64,000 nucleotides of DNA from NCBI GenBank assembly GCA_035638775.1, contig DASQZJ010000003.1, forward strand, positions 5,866-69,865, given 5' to 3'. The position numbers were made by a program, and so were the translations under genes. The first letter of the stretch is position 1, and each line of letters starts with the position of its first letter. The notes beneath the pieces were generated by a model. It was not told the DNA's origin. It worked only from the letters and a program-made list of their open reading frames with translations, and did no database searches. The DNA is from DASQZJ01 sp035638775 (GTDB lineage Bacteria > Pseudomonadota > Gammaproteobacteria > UBA5335 > SLRW01). Positions 60,475 through 64,000 of this stretch are shown here, one piece after another.

Positions 60475-61659
60475 TCAGACCACCCCGCGCTCGCGCAGTG
60501 CCGCGATCGCGTCGGCGTCGTAACCGAGCGCGCCCAGCAGCTCGTCGGTATGCTCTCCCAGGGTGGGCGCGCGACGGCGCACGCCCGCCTCCAGGCCCGA
60601 GAAGCGCACCGGCGTATCGGGAACCGGCGCGGGCCCCGGCAGGCCGGGGTAGTCGAGCTCGCGGAAGAAGTGCATCGCGCGGATATGCGGGTTGTCCAGC
60701 GCCTGCTGCGGAGTGAACACCTGCCCGGCCGGCACGCCGGCCTGCTCCAGCTCCCGGAGGGCCTGCGCCGTGGTGCGCTCCGCGCACCAGCTGCGCATGC
60801 GCTCGCTCAGGATCCCGCCGTTGTCGCCGCGCGCCTGGTCGCTGGCGAAGCGCGGATCGTCGATCCAGTGCTCCTCCCCCATCAGGCGGCACCAGCGCCG
60901 GAACAGCGGGTCTCCCACGCACTGCACCAGGACCCAGCCATCCCGCGTGGGGAAGCAGTCGGACGGGCCGGCGGTCTGGCCGCGGTTGCCGGTCGGCTCC
61001 CGGTTGACCCCGGTCACGCCCTGTTCCACCAGGTAGGGGCCCGCGAAGCTGAGGCCGGTCGCCAGCAGCGAAGCCTCCACGTGCTGACCTTCGCCGGTTT
61101 GCTGTCGCGCCATCAGCGCCGAGAGGGTCGCGAAGGCGGCGAGCGAGGCGGTCCCGAAATCCATGTAGCTCACCGTGGCCTTCATCGGGTCGCCCGGGTG
61201 GCCGGAGAGATACATCCCGCCGCAGTTGGCCTGGGCGACGCCGTCGAAGCCGAGCTTGTCGCTGTCGGGGCCGCCGGTGCCCAGCGCCGTGATCGTGGTC
61301 AGGATGATGTCGGGCCGCACCTCGCGCAGGCTGTCGTAGTCCAGCCCCATGGCCTCGAGGCCCTTCGGCGGGAGATTGGCGACCACCACGTCGGCGGTCG
61401 CCACGAGCCGGCGCACGATCTCACGGCCCTCCGGCTTCCTCGGGTCCAGCGTCATGCCGAGCTTGTTGCGGCCGATCTGCAGGTACAGCGCGCCGTCACC
61501 ACCCCCGGTGACCGGGATCAGGTAGCGGTCCTCGCTGCCGCGCGTGCGTTCGACCCGGATGACCTCCGCGCCCATGTCGCCCAGCAGCGTCGCGCAGTAC
61601 GGGCCCGCGATGTAGCGGCCGAAGTCGAGGACCCGTATCCCCTCCAGTACCTTGTGCAT
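60475..61659 (-). CDS. CoA-transferase family III (CaiB/BaiF) protein
   Basis: A 394-residue family III CoA-transferase that moves CoA between carboxylic acids. The opening MHKVLEGIRVLDFGRYIAGPYCATLLGDMGAEVIRVE is diagnostic, the catalytic Asp lies in VSYMDFGTASLAA, and VFTPQQALDNPHIRAM is near the end. Substrate unknown; the adjacent acyl-CoA synthetase suggests a degradation pathway. Upstream, CTGGAGGAG pairs perfectly over nine bases with CUCCUCCAG of the two small RNAs. The ATG is at 61659. Confidence 0.93.
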   Translation of the reverse strand: MHKVLEGIRVLDFGRYIAGPYCATLLGDMGAEVIRVERTRGSEDRYLIPVTGGGDGALYLQIGRNKLGMTLDPRKPEGREIVRRLVATADVVVANLPPKGLEAMGLDYDSLREVRPDIILTTITALGTGGPDSDKLGFDGVAQANCGGMYLSGHPGDPMKATVSYMDFGTASLAAFATLSALMARQQTGEGQHVEASLLATGLSFAGPYLVEQGVTGVNREPTGNRGQTAGPSDCFPTRDGWVLVQCVGDPLFRRWCRLMGEEHWIDDPRFASDQARGDNGGILSERMRSWCAERTTAQALRELEQAGVPAGQVFTPQQALDNPHIRAMHFFRELDYPGLPGPAPVPDTPVRFSGLEAGVRRRAPTLGEHTDELLGALGYDADAIAALRERGVV

Positions 61660-61684
61660 GCATGCTCCTCCAGGACCGATTTGC

Positions 61685-61704
61685 CAATCTTCTCGAAGAG
61701 ATTG
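61685..61704. promoter_or_regulatory. CAATCT-N8-AGATTG inverted repeat upstream of the CoA-transferase
   Basis: A 20-base imperfect palindrome with 6-bp arms lies 26 bases upstream of the CoA-transferase ATG, a TetR-like operator shape. The rest of the 314-base gap to the rhomboid gene is GC-rich. An AAAATA stretch at 61931-61936 upstream of the rhomboid gene is the only other AT-rich spot, and no full promoter can be assigned. Confidence 0.4.
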
Positions 61705-61973
61705 TCAGGTTCCCTGAGCCGCCGTAGACGGTGTCGCTCGTCGGTCGTGCGGCGCCACGACACTCCCTCCTCGCGCCTTGCCACGACGGCTCGGGCAGCC
61801 GCCGGGGGCTGGCGAACCCTTCGACAAGACTGGCATCGCGTGGCCGGCATCGACAGGCACCACGGGACCGTCGATAATGAATCCGCGCGGGCACCCGCCG
61901 GGCCGGCGGTATTCGTCGCGCAACGCATCCAAAATACAGCGCCCGGATCCCACTCGAAAGCACAGGTGTGCAC

Positions 61974-62654
61974 ATGCCCAGCGGCCGGCGGTACAGTCCG
62001 ACGCAGTTCTCGATGCTGCCCACCGTTATCTTCGTGCTGTTGCTGCTCAACGTGAGCCTGTTCCTCGCGGAGCAGTATTACGGCAACTTCCTGATCACGC
62101 ACCTCGCGCTGTGGCCCCTGGGCACGTCCGGCTATGCGTCTTCGCCGGCGGGGCCGGTGCTGCTCCCCGGCTTCCAGGTCTGGCAGCTGGTCACCTATGC
62201 GTTCCTGCACGGCGGCATTGCGCACATCTTTTTCAACATGTTCGCGCTGTGGATGTTCGGCGTGCAGGTGGAGAATACCTGGGGCTCGCAGCGCTTCGCC
62301 GTGTACTACCTGGTGTGCGTGATCGGGGCGGGCCTGGTGCAGCTCCTGGTGGCCTCCCTGAGCCACGGCATCTACCCGACCATCGGCGCCTCCGGGGGCG
62401 TGTTCGGCATCCTGCTGGCGTTCGGCATGATGTTCCCGAACCAGCGCATTCTGCTGCTGATTCCGCCGATCCCGATCAAGGCCAAGTACTTCGTGATCGG
62501 CTACGGCCTGATCGAGCTGATCACCGGCGTCACCGGCACCGAGGCGGGGGTCGCCCATTTCGCCCACCTCGGCGGCATGGCATTCGGCTTCGTGCTCATC
62601 CAGTACTGGCGGGGCAAGCTCCCGTTCCGGCCGCGCCGCCGCATGCACTGGTAG
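61974..62654 (+). CDS. Rhomboid family intramembrane serine protease
   Basis: A 226-residue rhomboid. Six hydrophobic segments, the AFLHGGIAHIFFNMFALWMFG segment with the conserved H/N, the catalytic serine S140 in TIGASGGVFGI and the catalytic histidine H198 in HFAHLGGM. It should cleave membrane proteins within the bilayer. The ATG at 61974 is used; a GTG two codons earlier (61968) is possible. It is divergent from the CoA-transferase and followed 44 bases on by a thioesterase. Confidence 0.93.
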   Translation: MPSGRRYSPTQFSMLPTVIFVLLLLNVSLFLAEQYYGNFLITHLALWPLGTSGYASSPAGPVLLPGFQVWQLVTYAFLHGGIAHIFFNMFALWMFGVQVENTWGSQRFAVYYLVCVIGAGLVQLLVASLSHGIYPTIGASGGVFGILLAFGMMFPNQRILLLIPPIPIKAKYFVIGYGLIELITGVTGTEAGVAHFAHLGGMAFGFVLIQYWRGKLPFRPRRRMHW

Positions 62655-62698
62655 GCTGGCCGCTCCGCGCCATTCCACCCTCCGACGAGAGAGCATTC

Positions 62699-63121
62699 GT
62701 GTCCACCGGCAATCAACCCTGCGATTTCGTTGACTGGGAGAGCTCCCGCGGCGACCCCTTCGAGGAACACAACGGTCCCCTGTACCGGCTGGGCAAGGGC
62801 GACGCCTCCCGCTGCGCTTTCCGCGCCGAGCGCAAACACTGCAACGGCCTGGGCATCGTCCATGGCGGGATGCTGATGAGCTTCGCCGACTTTGCCCTGT
62901 TCGTCATCGCCCGGCCGGAGCTGGACGGCGGCCACGGCGTCACGCTGTCGATGACCTGCGACTTCACCGCCCCGGCCGGCCAGGGTGAGCTGATCGAGGC
63001 ATCCGGTGAAGTGGTGCAATCCACCCCCGGCATGGTATTCGTGCGCGGGACGGTCTACACCGGAGACCGGACCCTGCTGGCCTTCAGCGGGGTCGTGCGC
63101 AAGCAGCGCCGACGACGCTGA
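62699..63121 (+). CDS. PaaI-family thioesterase, GTG start
   Basis: A 140-residue hotdog thioesterase. NGLGIVHGGMLMSFADFALFVIA is the PaaI-type active-site helix, TLSMTCDFTAPAGQGELIEASGEVV follows, and FSGVVRKQRRRR is the basic end. Probably hydrolyses aryl- or acyl-CoA. The start is a GTG at 62699 with GAGAGAG upstream; the frame runs open into the rhomboid gene but no other start fits the family. It is 44 bases after the rhomboid stop, so likely cotranscribed. Confidence 0.88.
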   Translation: MSTGNQPCDFVDWESSRGDPFEEHNGPLYRLGKGDASRCAFRAERKHCNGLGIVHGGMLMSFADFALFVIARPELDGGHGVTLSMTCDFTAPAGQGELIEASGEVVQSTPGMVFVRGTVYTGDRTLLAFSGVVRKQRRRR

Positions 63122-63144
63122 GGCGCCCGGGCGGTCCGCCCGGA

Positions 63145-63885
63145 TCAGCTCCCGCCGGAACCGCTGTCGGACTGCCCGCTGCTCACGCCGACCCGGATCT
63201 GACGCCGCACGGTGCGGCCGGCCGCGCCCGTCACGCGGAGCACCAGCGTCAGCGGGTGCTCCGCCTGGAGCAGCTTGGCGCCGCGCAGGTCCGCCGCGAA
63301 GCCCCCGGCCGTCTTTTGGAACAGCTGCCTTTCGCCGCCGCCGCTCCCGGCCCCGCCGGACAGCAGCCGCACCTGCTTGCCGCGTGCCCGCCAGTTCACC
63401 GTGAACAGGCTCCCCTTCGGCACCCGGGCCGGCGCCGAGAGGCGCTCTATGGCGGGTGGGCGGCGCACGAACGTCACCGGGACCGGGGTGCGCGTCACGG
63501 GCCGGGGCGGCTGGCCCTCCAGCAGCACCAGCGCGTATTGCATCGTCTGGCCATCGGCCGTGTCGGGGGAGCTGGCCGGATGCACGCGGAACGTCAGGCT
63601 GCCGCCGGAGCGCTGCGCCGCCCGCTGCCGCTGGAGCACCTCGCCGTTGGCGGCCAGCACCAGCTCGCCCCGCGCCGGCGCCCGCGCGACGATCGAGAAG
63701 GCGCTGCCGTCGCTGTAGTAGGACGCCTCGCCGGGCCACTGCACCAGGCCCCGGATGTTGCGGATGGTGATGGTCGGCGGCGACCCGGCATTCTGCCGGG
63801 GAGGTCCCGACGGCGTGGCGCAACCCGCCAGCAGCAGCGTGGCGAGGACCAGGCCGGCGCGCGCGAGCTTCGGGCGAGATGGCAT
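63145..63885 (-). CDS. Predicted lipoprotein with repeated beta-strand domains
   Basis: A 246-residue lipoprotein. An Arg-start hydrophobic segment ends in the lipobox LLLAGC with Cys near residue 22. The mature part is a beta-rich sequence with Pro/Gly-rich linkers. Two similar sandwich-like halves, LVLAANGEVLQRQ and GLTLVLRV-like (TLVLRVTGAAGRTV), suggest repeated beta-domains in an envelope protein. No family recognised. The ATG at 63885 is the first in a good context; the extension to 63975 is not needed. Convergent to the PaaI-type gene. Confidence 0.6.
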   Translation of the reverse strand: MPSRPKLARAGLVLATLLLAGCATPSGPPRQNAGSPPTITIRNIRGLVQWPGEASYYSDGSAFSIVARAPARGELVLAANGEVLQRQRAAQRSGGSLTFRVHPASSPDTADGQTMQYALVLLEGQPPRPVTRTPVPVTFVRRPPAIERLSAPARVPKGSLFTVNWRARGKQVRLLSGGAGSGGGERQLFQKTAGGFAADLRGAKLLQAEHPLTLVLRVTGAAGRTVRRQIRVGVSSGQSDSGSGGS

Positions 63886-63925
63886 CGGCTCGAGTCCCGG
63901 TTCGGATTTGTGTCGGCGGCGAGGA

Positions 63926-64000
63926 TCATTGCAGATCCGCCCCGCAATACTTGCAGAAGCGCGCGTCCGTGTCATGCCCGTCGCGCCCGCAGGCGGGGCA
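63926..64000 (-). CDS. C-terminal end of a zinc-ribbon protein, 5' part beyond window
   Basis: The minus-strand frame from base 64000 to the TGA at 63926-63928 encodes 24 residues with two CxxC knuckles, CPACG and FCKYCGADLQ, a classic zinc-ribbon tail. The start lies beyond the window, so nothing can be said of the main domain. The lipoprotein gene at 63145 starts 41 bases further along the same strand, so the two may be one transcript. Confidence 0.65.
   Translation of the reverse strand, partial: CPACGRDGHDTDARFCKYCGADLQ

Overview
The window is a GC-rich, densely packed stretch of a bacterial chromosome with no phage, transposon, CRISPR, rRNA or tRNA gene. Gene content and order point to a gammaproteobacterium: hslVU with a DUF971 gene and ubiEJB, xerC-DUF484-dapF, pilTU beside yggS-proC-yggT-yggU-metXW, fabAB, and an S41 peptidase followed by a divergent polysaccharide deacetylase. 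A lone ectB-type aminotransferase and the many acyl-CoA genes would suit a halotolerant, lipid-degrading member of an Ectothiorhodospiraceae- or Salinisphaera-like group. That placement is inference.

Layout. 1-2616 (+): C-terminal part of an S41 peptidase, a divergent polysaccharide deacetylase, a DUF389 membrane protein. 2863-12184 (-): housekeeping block with ubiquinone synthesis (ubiB, ubiJ, ubiE), DUF971, the HslUV protease, xerC, DUF484, dapF, a CoA-binding protein and a methyltransferase. 12278-15961: ubiD, an SDR and a 2Fe-2S flavin reductase. 16137-19404 (-): three consecutive PilT-family ATPases. 19521-24062 (+): yggS, proC, yggT, yggU, metX, metW. 24083-33392: TerB-like protein, outer-membrane barrel, molybdopterin protein, hydrolase, large Na+/H+ antiporter, double-hotdog protein, solitary ParA, sohB, acyl-CoA ligase. 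33393-34531: a 1.1 kb region without protein genes that holds two sibling small-RNA genes. 34532-49768: SDR, GST, macrodomain protein, fabB-fabA, TetR-hydrolase-dinB, an Old Yellow Enzyme relative, yciH, orphan ectB, a dienoyl-CoA-reductase-like SDR, a secreted coiled-coil protein, an ATL protein, a DMT transporter. 50075-64000: DUF302 protein behind an FNR-type box, a GGDEF/EAL protein, thioesterases, a haloalkane dehalogenase with an enoyl-CoA hydratase, an FAD oxidase, a CBS protein, an acyl-CoA ligase with a class III CoA-transferase, a rhomboid protease, a PaaI-type thioesterase and a lipoprotein.

Functional themes are ubiquinone synthesis, type IV pilus retraction, methionine synthesis and acyl-CoA metabolism (three AMP-forming or transfer enzymes, several hotdog thioesterases, hydratase, reductases, fabAB).

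The most unusual signals are non-coding. First, two sibling small RNAs (about 33764-33913 and 34152-34280) each have a strong sigma70-type promoter, an anti-Shine-Dalgarno stretch UCUCCUCC, a conserved hairpin and a textbook terminator. Several ribosome-binding sites of acyl-CoA genes in the same window are perfectly complementary to that stretch. Second, three intergenic elements (2689-2860, 15998-16134, 58639-58816) are inverted arrays of AT-rich 7- or 8-base repeats, all placed between convergent genes.
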